Part shown: positions 7,787-13,766 of the stretch, in pieces
Numbering within the stretch: the stretch's first letter is position 1
How the letters are laid out: each line of letters begins with the position of its first letter
Source: Thalassobacillus devorans MSP14
GTDB lineage: Bacteria; Bacillota; Bacilli; Bacillales; Halobacillaceae
Assembly (NCBI RefSeq): GCF_000496835.1
Contig: NZ_KI543236.1
Location: 1,250,776 to 1,297,960, forward strand
Direction: 5' to 3'
DNA: 47,185 bases
The notes under the pieces: generated by a model
The model's input: the letters and a program-made list of their open reading frames with translations, nothing else
Databases searched by the model: none
What the model was told of the DNA's origin: nothing
Position numbers and translations under genes: made by a program

Positions 7787-7816
7787 ATTATACTATGAGA
7801 GGTTTCTATCTATCAA
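7787..7816 (-). promoter_or_regulatory. Sigma-A type promoter of cstA
   Basis: On the minus strand a -35 TTGATA (7816-7811) is followed after 18 nt by a perfect -10 TATAAT (7792-7787). The predicted start of transcription is near 7780, leaving a leader of about 55 nt. Confidence 0.75.
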
Positions 7817-7876
7817 TAAAGTTGACTGACTTGTCTAAAAATTCCTTTCATTGTACCAAACCATTATTTTCCCACT

Positions 7877-7900
7877 AAAAAAGCCGCCTCGTTGGAGAGG
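7877..7900 (-). terminator. Terminator half regenerated at the left edge of the inserted element
   Basis: On the minus strand GCCTC and GAGGC flank a 6-nt loop and are followed by GGCTTTTTT. The T run and right arm belong to an older terminator of the LysM/3D gene; the left arm now comes from the target duplication plus the element end. Confidence 0.5.
7888..7897. repeat. Target-site duplication, left copy
   Basis: The 10-bp CTCGTTGGAG is repeated exactly at 8674-8683, on the other side of the deleted IS1182-type element. Confidence 0.8.
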
Positions 7901-8175
7901 CCACTGAAAAAGTCCTTTATAACCTAAAGGGGCTGGCAACGTTTGTTGTTGATTCTCACGAATCGCTTGTCGGTGGATGCTTGCCGCGGGCACGACCTCA
8001 GCTAACTTGGCCAAGTGGATCTTCGGCTCGCGCTGTTCCCGCAGGCGTCACCACCGAACGCTCATCGTGGAATCAACTGAGGGTAAACGAAAAAGAATGA
8101 TTTTCTTTGATTTCTAAAAGAAAGTCACTCTTTTTTCTTGTACAATGAAAGTAATACATAAAAGTGAGGGGTTCG

Positions 8176-8415
8176 ATGTTAGAACGTCAATTATCCATGA
8201 ATTTAAGCCAGTACGAAGGACTCTACGATATGGTGGTCCCTAAGGATCATCTTCTTCGGGAAATCAATGAGCTTATAGACTTTTCCTTCGTTTATGACGA
8301 ACTAAAGGATAAATACTGTCATGACAATGGGCAGAACGCAGTTCATCCCATTTGTATGTTCAAATACCTCCTTCTAAAAACCATCTATACAAGAAAAGGC
8401 GAAGATACGATATAA
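8176..8415 (+). pseudogene. IS1182-family transposase, N-terminal fragment
   Basis: The 79-codon fragment starts MLERQLSMNLSQYEGLYDMV and continues with HLLREINELIDFSFVYDEL and FKYLLLKTIY, which is the start of the IS1182 transposase including its DUF772-like segment. GAGGGG precedes the ATG. After LLLKTIY the frame runs into sequence from beyond the deletion and stops. The catalytic DDE core is lost. Confidence 0.88.
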
Positions 8416-8560
8416 GATTGAAGCGAAGAATAGTGAATTGAAGCATAGACACGGATATGAGGTAGCCTCATCATCGGGCCTCGAAGGCATGCGCATGCAA
8501 GGTGCGATGGCGATTTTCACAGCTAATGTGAAGCGAATCGTTAAACTAATGAAGGAATAG
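8408..8560 (+). pseudogene. IS1182-family transposase, C-terminal fragment
   Basis: In a different frame from the N-terminal fragment, 50 codons encode RYKIEAKNSELKHRHGYEVA, then SSSGLEGMRMQGAMAIFTAN and VKRIVKLMKE before a TAG. This is the usual C-terminus of the same transposase family. The junction at about 8404-8410 marks the deletion point. Confidence 0.85.
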
Positions 8561-8586
8561 ACAGTGCAAACCTTTTGTAATTAAAC

Positions 8587-8633
8587 AAAAAGCGTTCTGT
8601 GTGGAAATTACTTTCCATACAAAACGCTTTTTT
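8587..8633 (+). terminator. Terminator inside the IS1182-type remnant
   Basis: AAAAAGCGTT and AACGCTTTTTT pair as the base of a long hairpin with an inner TGGAA/TTCCA stem. It lies 30 nt after the transposase stop and has a T run on either strand. Confidence 0.8.
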
Positions 8634-8673
8634 AAATTCTAATTTTCAAAGATATTCAGTTCTTCAGCGGCCT

Positions 8674-8683
8674 CTCGTTGGAG
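8674..8683. repeat. Target-site duplication, right copy
   Basis: This is the exact CTCGTTGGAG copy matching 7888-7897. Removing the element and one copy restores a continuous hairpin with A-run and T-run flanks. Confidence 0.8.
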
Positions 8684-8700
8684 GCAGCTTTTTTAATCTA

Positions 8701-9450
8701 TTAATCTAAGATTGTCACTTCTACGTTTTGGACGCCCCATGCAAGAGCATCAGAACGATTTGGAATGAATACATCAATCTTATTTCCTTGGATAGCTCCG
8801 CCGATATCTCCGGCTACAGCTCGTCCATAACCTTCTACATATACTTCAGAACCTAGTGGAATGACATCCGGATCGACAGCGATGACCTTTTTGTCAGGAT
8901 TAGCATTAAGGTCGATGCCTGTTGCCGTTACACCAGAGCAGCCTGTGCAATTAGCTGTATAAGCAGTAGCGCTGACATTGATAGTTTGTCCTTCAACTGA
9001 ATTTGAAGCTTGCTCTGTCTCTGTTGTGGTTTCTTTTGCTTCTGTGTTGCTTGTCTGTTCAACAGCACCTTTTAAGCTAAGTTGATCGCCAGGATAAATG
9101 GTAGTGGTGGATAGTTGGTTCCACTCTTTCAGTTCGTTGACAGATACGCCATGATCCTGAGAAATGCCCCAAAGTGTGTCACCGGATTTAACAGTATAGT
9201 AATCGGCACTTGAAACGGCCGGAGTAGCTCCATTATTAGAAACTGTCAATTTATCATTTGGATAGATGAGATTGGAGTCAAGGTTGTTCCAATCTTTCAA
9301 TGAATTTACGGTCACGTTATACTCTTGGGAGATTCCCCAAAGCGTGTCGCCTTTGTTCACCACATATTCCCCATCGTGTGCCTGTGCCTGTACTGCTAGA
9401 CCACCAGAGATTGTGGTTACGGCTGCTAATGATACTACTGTTTTCTTCAC
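8701..9450 (-). CDS. Secreted cell-wall protein with two LysM repeats and a 3D domain (YocH-like)
   Basis: This 249-residue protein has a Sec signal peptide (about 1-24, cleavage after AQA). LysM repeats at about 28-71 and 85-128 bind peptidoglycan (YVVNKGDTLWGISQ and YTVKSGDTLWGISQ). After a Thr/Glu-rich linker there is a C-terminal 3D domain (about 157-249) with the three-aspartate pattern in AVDPDVIPLG, VAGDIGGAI and NKIDVF, as in MltA/YocH-type muralytic enzymes. Acid residues in this barrel act in glycan cleavage in relatives. The length and order match B. subtilis YocH, a WalRK target. A weak WalR-like box (TGTTAC-N5-TGTTCT) lies upstream. Its original downstream terminator has been split by the inserted element. 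Confidence 0.92.
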   Translation of the reverse strand: MKKTVVSLAAVTTISGGLAVQAQAHDGEYVVNKGDTLWGISQEYNVTVNSLKDWNNLDSNLIYPNDKLTVSNNGATPAVSSADYYTVKSGDTLWGISQDHGVSVNELKEWNQLSTTTIYPGDQLSLKGAVEQTSNTEAKETTTETEQASNSVEGQTINVSATAYTANCTGCSGVTATGIDLNANPDKKVIAVDPDVIPLGSEVYVEGYGRAVAGDIGGAIQGNKIDVFIPNRSDALAWGVQNVEVTILD

Positions 9451-9597
9451 AGGAAAACCTCCTTAGAAAATTGGATTAATTTGCTTACAAAACCTAATTT
9501 AACATATGAGGGAAAAATGTGAAGAACAAAACAGTAACAATTATATTTCAGTAATAACATTAATATATCAATAAGATTACAATGGAAAATAATACAA

Positions 9598-9637
9598 AAT
9601 AATAGTGTTATCGCAACATTGCAATAACACTATTATT
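9598..9637 (-). terminator. Terminator of the ABC-F gene
   Basis: AATAGTGTTAT and ATAACACTATT pair perfectly around a 12-nt loop; the minus strand continues ATTTTGTATTATTTT. It lies about 17 nt past the stop of the ABC-F ATPase gene. Confidence 0.8.
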
Positions 9638-9653
9638 CAAATTCAATATTCAA

Positions 9654-11270
9654 TTATAGTAAAGCTTTTAATTTTTGTTCTACTTTCGGATCCTGGATAT
9701 ATTCATCATAGCTCATCTCTTCGTCTACAATTCCATTCGGTGTCAATTCAATGATACGATTTGCTATCGTTTCGATGAACTGATGGTCATGGGAAGAAAA
9801 TAAGATCGACCCTTTAAACTTGATCAGCCCATTATTCAAAGCCGTAATGGATTCCAGATCCAAGTGGTTGGTCGGTTCATCCAGAATCAATACATTAGCC
9901 CCGCTCAGCATCATCTTAGAAAGCATACACCTTACCTTTTCTCCCCCGGAAAGAACACTTGCTTTCTTCAAAGCTTCCTCTCCTGAGAATAACATCCGTC
10001 CAAGGAACCCTCTTAGGAAGGTTTCCGTTTCGTCTTCCCGGGAATATTGACGCAGCCACTCGACCAGTGTCAAATCGCATCCTTCAAAGTATTTAGAGTT
10101 ATCTTTTGGAAAATAGCTTTGAGAAGTCGTAATTCCCCATTTATAGGTGCCTTCATCCGGTTCCATTTCACCGGATAATATCTGGAATAATGTCGTCTTA
10201 GCGATTTCATTCTCACCAACAAACGCGACCTTGTCATCTTTAGTCAAGGTAAAACTGACATTATTCAACACTTTCTCCCCATCAATTGTCTTGGATATTC
10301 CGTCCACCACTAATAGATCATTCCCGATTTCTCTGTCAGCATTGAATGCAATATAAGGATATTTTCGGGATGATGGCTGGATATCATCCAGTGTAATTTT
10401 CTCAAGCAGCTTTTTTCTGGAAGTCGCCTGTTTGGATTTCGAAGCATTGGCGCTGAATCTGGCGATGAACTCCTTCAATTCATTGATCTTCTCTTCTTTT
10501 TTCTTGTTTTGTTCGGCAGCCATTTTTTGTGCCAGCTGGCTGGATTCATACCAAAAATCATAATTCCCGACATAAACCTGGATCTTACCGAAGTCCAAGT
10601 CCGCAATATGGGTACAGACGTTGTTCAGGAAGTGACGGTCGTGGGATACGACAATGACGGTATTCTCGAAATTGATTAAGAAGTCTTCGAGCCATTGGAT
10701 CGCTTTGATGTCCAAGTGGTTAGTCGGCTCGTCTAAAAGTAAAACATCCGGATTACCGAACAATGCTTGAGCCAATAATACTTTTACTTTTTCAGAACCA
10801 CTGAGATCTTTCAATAGTTTTCCATGTAATTCTTCTCCGATTCCTAATCCTTTCAATAACCGGGCAGCGTCAGATTCTGCTTCCCACCCGTTCATTTCGG
10901 CAAATTCGCCTTCAAGCTCAGCAGCCTTGATGCCATCTTCATCAGAGAAATCAGGTTTCATATAGATAGCATTTTTTTCTTCCATCACTTCATAGAGACG
11001 TGCGTGCCCCATAATCACTACCTGTAAAACCTCATACTCATCGTACTCGAAATGGTTCTGTTTCAAAACAGCCATACGCTGCCCCGGTTTCATCGAAACA
11101 TCCCCGGTCTGTGCTTCGATTTCCCCGCTTAAGATCTTTAAGAATGTTGATTTCCCGGCACCATTGGCTCCGATCAGCCCGTAACAGTTACCAGGGGTGA
11201 ACTTTATATTTACGTCTTCAAATAGCTTCTGGTCACCGAATCGAAGACTGACATTGTGTACATTGATCAT
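9654..11270 (-). CDS. ABC-F family ATPase (YkpA-like)
   Basis: This 538-residue soluble protein has two ABC domains and no membrane domain. Domain 1 has Walker A GANGAGKST (about 36-44), signature LSGSEK and Walker B VLLLDEPTNHLD. A charged linker rich in Lys and Glu follows (about 230-300). Domain 2 has GENEIAKTT, LSGGEK and VLILDEPTNHLD. ABC-F proteins act on the ribosome to relieve stalls or give antibiotic protection; this branch resembles B. subtilis YkpA. In the second Walker A the usual Gly before Lys is Ala, which may be typical of the branch but is worth noting. The start at 11270 is chosen because GGAGG lies seven bases upstream; a further in-frame ATG seven codons up has no such site. 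Confidence 0.92.
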   Translation of the reverse strand: MINVHNVSLRFGDQKLFEDVNIKFTPGNCYGLIGANGAGKSTFLKILSGEIEAQTGDVSMKPGQRMAVLKQNHFEYDEYEVLQVVIMGHARLYEVMEEKNAIYMKPDFSDEDGIKAAELEGEFAEMNGWEAESDAARLLKGLGIGEELHGKLLKDLSGSEKVKVLLAQALFGNPDVLLLDEPTNHLDIKAIQWLEDFLINFENTVIVVSHDRHFLNNVCTHIADLDFGKIQVYVGNYDFWYESSQLAQKMAAEQNKKKEEKINELKEFIARFSANASKSKQATSRKKLLEKITLDDIQPSSRKYPYIAFNADREIGNDLLVVDGISKTIDGEKVLNNVSFTLTKDDKVAFVGENEIAKTTLFQILSGEMEPDEGTYKWGITTSQSYFPKDNSKYFEGCDLTLVEWLRQYSREDETETFLRGFLGRMLFSGEEALKKASVLSGGEKVRCMLSKMMLSGANVLILDEPTNHLDLESITALNNGLIKFKGSILFSSHDHQFIETIANRIIELTPNGIVDEEMSYDEYIQDPKVEQKLKALL

Positions 11271-11526
11271 ACATAATCCTCCATATTTCAAAATTCATAC
11301 CAGAAGAATTATATCATTGTTATGCTCAAGATGATATATTTCCACCAGTAATTATCCTTCTTATCTGTCTCATCCGCCCATTCTGCCTCATTAGAAAAAC
11401 ATGGCTTGTCGCAAGTCCTTATGGCGAAAGCCTTAGTTTTTGTTATACTTTAATCCTTTAACAAGGTTAAACGTTCTTAAAGTACAAAACAGGCCACACT
11501 TCACTCTTAGCGTGGCCTGTCGTAAT
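11271..11526. other. Intergenic gap with stem-loop-rich segment
   Basis: The gap is 256 nt. It holds the YdjO terminator (11489-11520) and, at about 11400-11435, a compact stretch with small hairpins (CTTG-TCG-CAAG and GGC-GAAA-GCC) followed by a T run. No ORF is supported. Confidence 0.4.
11489..11520 (-). terminator. Terminator of the YdjO-like gene
   Basis: ACAGGCCAC and GTGGCCTGT form a perfect 9-bp stem followed on the minus strand by TTTTGTACTTT, just after the TAA stop at 11527. Confidence 0.85.
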
Positions 11527-11730
11527 TTATTTATAATAAATACTGTTATTATCTACCACTTGAAGAACCTTCGTAGAGATGCTCATATCACTTTTGCATA
11601 TCGGACAAGTCGGTGTTTCTTCCATTTTAAAATTATCCCTCATCCAACAATTACAGTCCTCTGAGTCACACACCCAAATCTTAGTTTCTTCCTTAATGAT
11701 TTCCTCTTGATTCTTTTTTCCGAATGCCAT
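11527..11730 (-). CDS. Small zinc-ribbon protein, cold-inducible YdjO-like
   Basis: This 67-residue protein has two cysteine pairs in the order CDSEDCNCWMRDNF and TCPICKSDM, a small zinc-ribbon arrangement. The WxRxNF segment between them matches the YdjO family of Bacillus, which is reported as cold-inducible. It starts MAFGKKNQEE after AAAGGAGG. It lies downstream of a cold-shock protein gene in the same direction, separated by a terminator-like hairpin, so it may be partly co-transcribed. Its molecular function is unknown; a nucleic-acid-binding role is inferred from the zinc ribbon only. Confidence 0.8.
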   Translation of the reverse strand: MAFGKKNQEEIIKEETKIWVCDSEDCNCWMRDNFKMEETPTCPICKSDMSISTKVLQVVDNNSIYYK

Positions 11731-11770
11731 CGTATGCCTACCTCCTTTGAAAAATGGGAACCTATGTAAA

Positions 11771-11800
11771 AGAGACTGACTTTCTTAAAGCCAGTCCCTT
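11771..11800 (-). terminator. Terminator of the cold-shock gene
   Basis: GACTGGC and GTCAGTC pair (one wobble) around a 10-nt loop, followed on the minus strand by TCTTTT. It lies between the cold-shock gene and the YdjO-like gene. Confidence 0.65.
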
Positions 11801-11824
11801 TCCTGTCATATGTTTGTGCTACTA

Positions 11825-12025
11825 TTATAGTTTAACTACATTTGCAGCTTGTGGTCCACGGTTGCCTTCAGTGATTTCGAATTCAACTGCCTGGCCTTCT
11901 TCAAGTGTCTTGAAGCCTTCGCCTTCGATTGCACTGAAGTGTACGAATACGTCGTCTTCACCTTGAACTTCGATAAAACCGAAGCCTTTTTCTGCGTTAA
12001 ACCATTTTACTGTACCATTTTTCAT
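11825..12025 (-). CDS. csp: Cold-shock protein (CspA/CspB family RNA chaperone)
   Basis: This 66-residue single cold-shock domain carries both RNP motifs, KGFGFIEV and VFVHFSAI, and the start [13 protein letters not shown]. It binds single-stranded RNA and DNA and melts secondary structure at low temperature. The start at 12025 is set by GGAGG ten bases upstream; the frame is open further but without a ribosome binding site. A strong sigma-A promoter lies at 12189-12217, giving a leader of about 155 nt, typical for cold-shock genes whose leaders control mRNA stability and translation. Confidence 0.95.
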   Translation of the reverse strand: MKNGTVKWFNAEKGFGFIEVQGEDDVFVHFSAIEGEGFKTLEEGQAVEFEITEGNRGPQAANVVKL

Positions 12026-12182
12026 TCTTTTGGTCCTCCAATGTTTCATAAAAATTAATATGGACTTCATAAAAAATCACATATTATAAAAAGTATCAGA
12101 TGAATCATCGATCACTCTTTATAATAGGTGATTTTGTTATTCATACGCCAGTTACTTTCTTTTTTTAAAGTGATAAAATTAT
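12026..12182 (-). promoter_or_regulatory. Long 5' leader of the cold-shock gene
   Basis: From the predicted transcription start near 12182 to the ATG there are about 155 untranslated nt, AT-rich with a TGATCGATGATTCATC palindromic patch. Long leaders of this kind act as thermosensors in cspA-type genes; function here is inferred from that precedent. Confidence 0.5.
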
Positions 12183-12188
12183 ATATTT

Positions 12189-12217
12189 ATATTACTATAA
12201 TCTCCTTGATAAGTCAA
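12189..12217 (-). promoter_or_regulatory. Sigma-A promoter of the cold-shock gene
   Basis: On the minus strand -35 TTGACT (12217-12212) is followed after 17 nt by -10 TAATAT (12194-12189). Confidence 0.75.
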
Positions 12218-12284
12218 GATGACAGCCCAAATCACCCCCGCTTCTTACAGTCTATGCAATAGGTTTCCTTTTTATTCAAAAAAA

Positions 12285-12812
12285 TCACATCGGTTTTATA
12301 ATACCGCATGCTAGCCGCTTACCAGCATCCCCGGCAGGCTGAGTCTGATAATCATCCGGACCTTCATGGATGATCACTGTTTTATTCAGGATATCGTCTA
12401 ATTTAAAACGGTTAGTAAAGAACATCATCTGGGCAAAACCATCATTAGAAAACAAGACCGGGAAATCTCCGGCATGGTTGCCATGCGGCTGATTGTCCGG
12501 ATTCCAATGGCCGCCTGCCGCTTGAAAAGGATTTTTCGGATCACCTGCTTCACAAGACCCTTTTTCATGAATATGAAAGCCATGTGGACCGATTTGTTTT
12601 TTTCCATTTCCACCTGTCTGGTATTTCGGGAGTCCTTGGACTTGAACAAACACCTCTACACCATAAGGTAATTCGTAAAAATTAACATCACCTTTCAGTT
12701 TTTCCGCTAACGACCCACCTTCAAGTTTAGCATGGGCGCGCTTGCCTGGCTGCTGCTGACGATAAGGAATAGGGTAATAATAGGTGTAATAAGGAAATTG
12801 ATAGTAATACAT
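12285..12812 (-). CDS. Cu/Zn superoxide dismutase-like protein with Tyr-rich N-terminus
   Basis: This 175-residue protein has the Cu/Zn-SOD fold. GFHIHEKGSC holds the first two copper His, GGHWNP a bridging His, HGNHAGDF further zinc-site His and Asp, IIHEGPDD the last copper His, and the C-terminus is KRLACGII. All the usual metal-ligand positions appear to be filled, unlike B. subtilis YojM, which is reported to lack some copper ligands. There is no signal peptide or lipobox. Instead the first 17 residues, MYYYQFPYYTYYYPIPY, are mostly tyrosine and proline, which looks like a spore-coat or cross-linking tail. A spore-surface role is inference. GGAGGG lies 11 bases upstream of the ATG. Confidence 0.85.
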   Translation of the reverse strand: MYYYQFPYYTYYYPIPYRQQQPGKRAHAKLEGGSLAEKLKGDVNFYELPYGVEVFVQVQGLPKYQTGGNGKKQIGPHGFHIHEKGSCEAGDPKNPFQAAGGHWNPDNQPHGNHAGDFPVLFSNDGFAQMMFFTNRFKLDDILNKTVIIHEGPDDYQTQPAGDAGKRLACGIIKPM

Positions 12813-12964
12813 ATGGAAACCATCCCTCCTCTATTTCCTTTTATCAGCCTATTCGCTGGAATACCAAAATATGTATCTGACTGCTTAGCTTCTGTGTTTA
12901 CAAGCTTATAGGGCTATGCTACACTCCTCTTATGCTTCATCATGTCCACCAAAGGAGAGATAAA

Positions 12965-13723
12965 ATGAATAAAAAGTTACTGACGATCATGTTCGGGATC
13001 GTATTGGTTCTTGGACTCGCTGCCTGCAGCGGCGGAGACAAAGAATCCGGCCAGGGCGAAAGCCAGGAAGGTAAAGAAGGTCAAACAGAGGAAAAACAAG
13101 AGAAAAATGCCGAAGAAAGCAGCAGCGATATTCCAGACCCAGTAGCCGTCGTCAATGGTGAAGAAATTTCAAAAGACAGATTCACCCAACAATACAAGGC
13201 AATGAAAAAACAATATGAACAAATGGGTATGAATGTGGATCAAAATAAAGAACAACTGCAAAAGAGCATTGTCAATTCTTTGGTAGATTCAGAGCTTCTC
13301 GTACAATATGCAAAAAAATCCGGAATTAAAGTGGACGATAAAAAAGTCGAAAAAAAGTACAATGAAATAGAGAAACAAATAAAATCTGAAGAACAAATGC
13401 AGGAATTCTTAAAAATGAACAACATGTCTTCTAAAGAAGAATTGAAACCGAGAATCAGAGAAAGCCTTCAAGTTGAGAAATATGTAGAAGAAAATACAGA
13501 GCAAGCAGAAGTGACCGAAAAAGAACTGAAAGCTGAATATGATAAAATGGTCAAGCAAATGGAACAACAGGCAGAACAAACAGGTAAAGAACAAGAGATT
13601 CCGAAATATGAAGACGTTAAACCACAAGTAGAACAGCAATTAAAGAAATCGAAAGAACAGGAACAAATTTCCAAACTGGTAGAAAAACTGCGTGCGGACA
13701 GTAAAGTAAAAATCAATATTTAA
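12965..13723 (+). CDS. Lipoprotein with SurA-N-type chaperone domain
   Basis: This 252-residue protein has a lipoprotein signal peptide with the lipobox LAAC near residue 20, then a disordered Glu/Gln/Ser-rich linker to about residue 55. A SurA/PrsA N-terminal-type helical domain follows (VAVVNGEEISKDRFTQQYKAMKKQYEQ) and continues to the end. There is no parvulin peptidyl-prolyl isomerase domain, so it is probably a membrane-anchored extracytoplasmic chaperone rather than an isomerase. The start at 12965 follows AAAGGAGA with good spacing; a longer in-frame start at 12932 lacks a site. A shared terminator lies directly downstream. Confidence 0.85.
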   Translation: MNKKLLTIMFGIVLVLGLAACSGGDKESGQGESQEGKEGQTEEKQEKNAEESSSDIPDPVAVVNGEEISKDRFTQQYKAMKKQYEQMGMNVDQNKEQLQKSIVNSLVDSELLVQYAKKSGIKVDDKKVEKKYNEIEKQIKSEEQMQEFLKMNNMSSKEELKPRIRESLQVEKYVEENTEQAEVTEKELKAEYDKMVKQMEQQAEQTGKEQEIPKYEDVKPQVEQQLKKSKEQEQISKLVEKLRADSKVKINI

Positions 13724-13727
13724 TTAC

Positions 13728-13760
13728 AAAAGACGCCTGAGGCTTTACCAGGCGTCTTTT
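13728..13760 (+). terminator. Bidirectional terminator between lipoprotein and dynA
   Basis: AAAAGACGCCT and AGGCGTCTTTT pair perfectly around an 11-nt loop with a T run on both strands. It serves the plus-strand lipoprotein gene and the minus-strand dynamin gene, which converge here. Confidence 0.9.
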
Positions 13761-13766
13761 TTGTGA

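Larger units (their letters stand above)
7898..8673 (+). mobile_element. Internally deleted IS1182-type element (MITE-like, 776 bp)
   Basis: Both ends are intact but the middle is missing. The imperfect terminal inverted repeats are AGGCCACTGAAAAAG on the left and AGGCCGCTGAAGAAC on the right (read inward). Inside are a GC-rich palindromic leader (about 7960-8070), the first 80 codons of an IS1182-family transposase, an internal deletion near 8404-8410, the last 50 codons in another frame, and a transcription terminator. A 10-bp direct repeat flanks it. The element sits in the loop of what was a terminator hairpin between the LysM/3D gene and cstA. It cannot move by itself but may be mobilised in trans. 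Confidence 0.85.
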
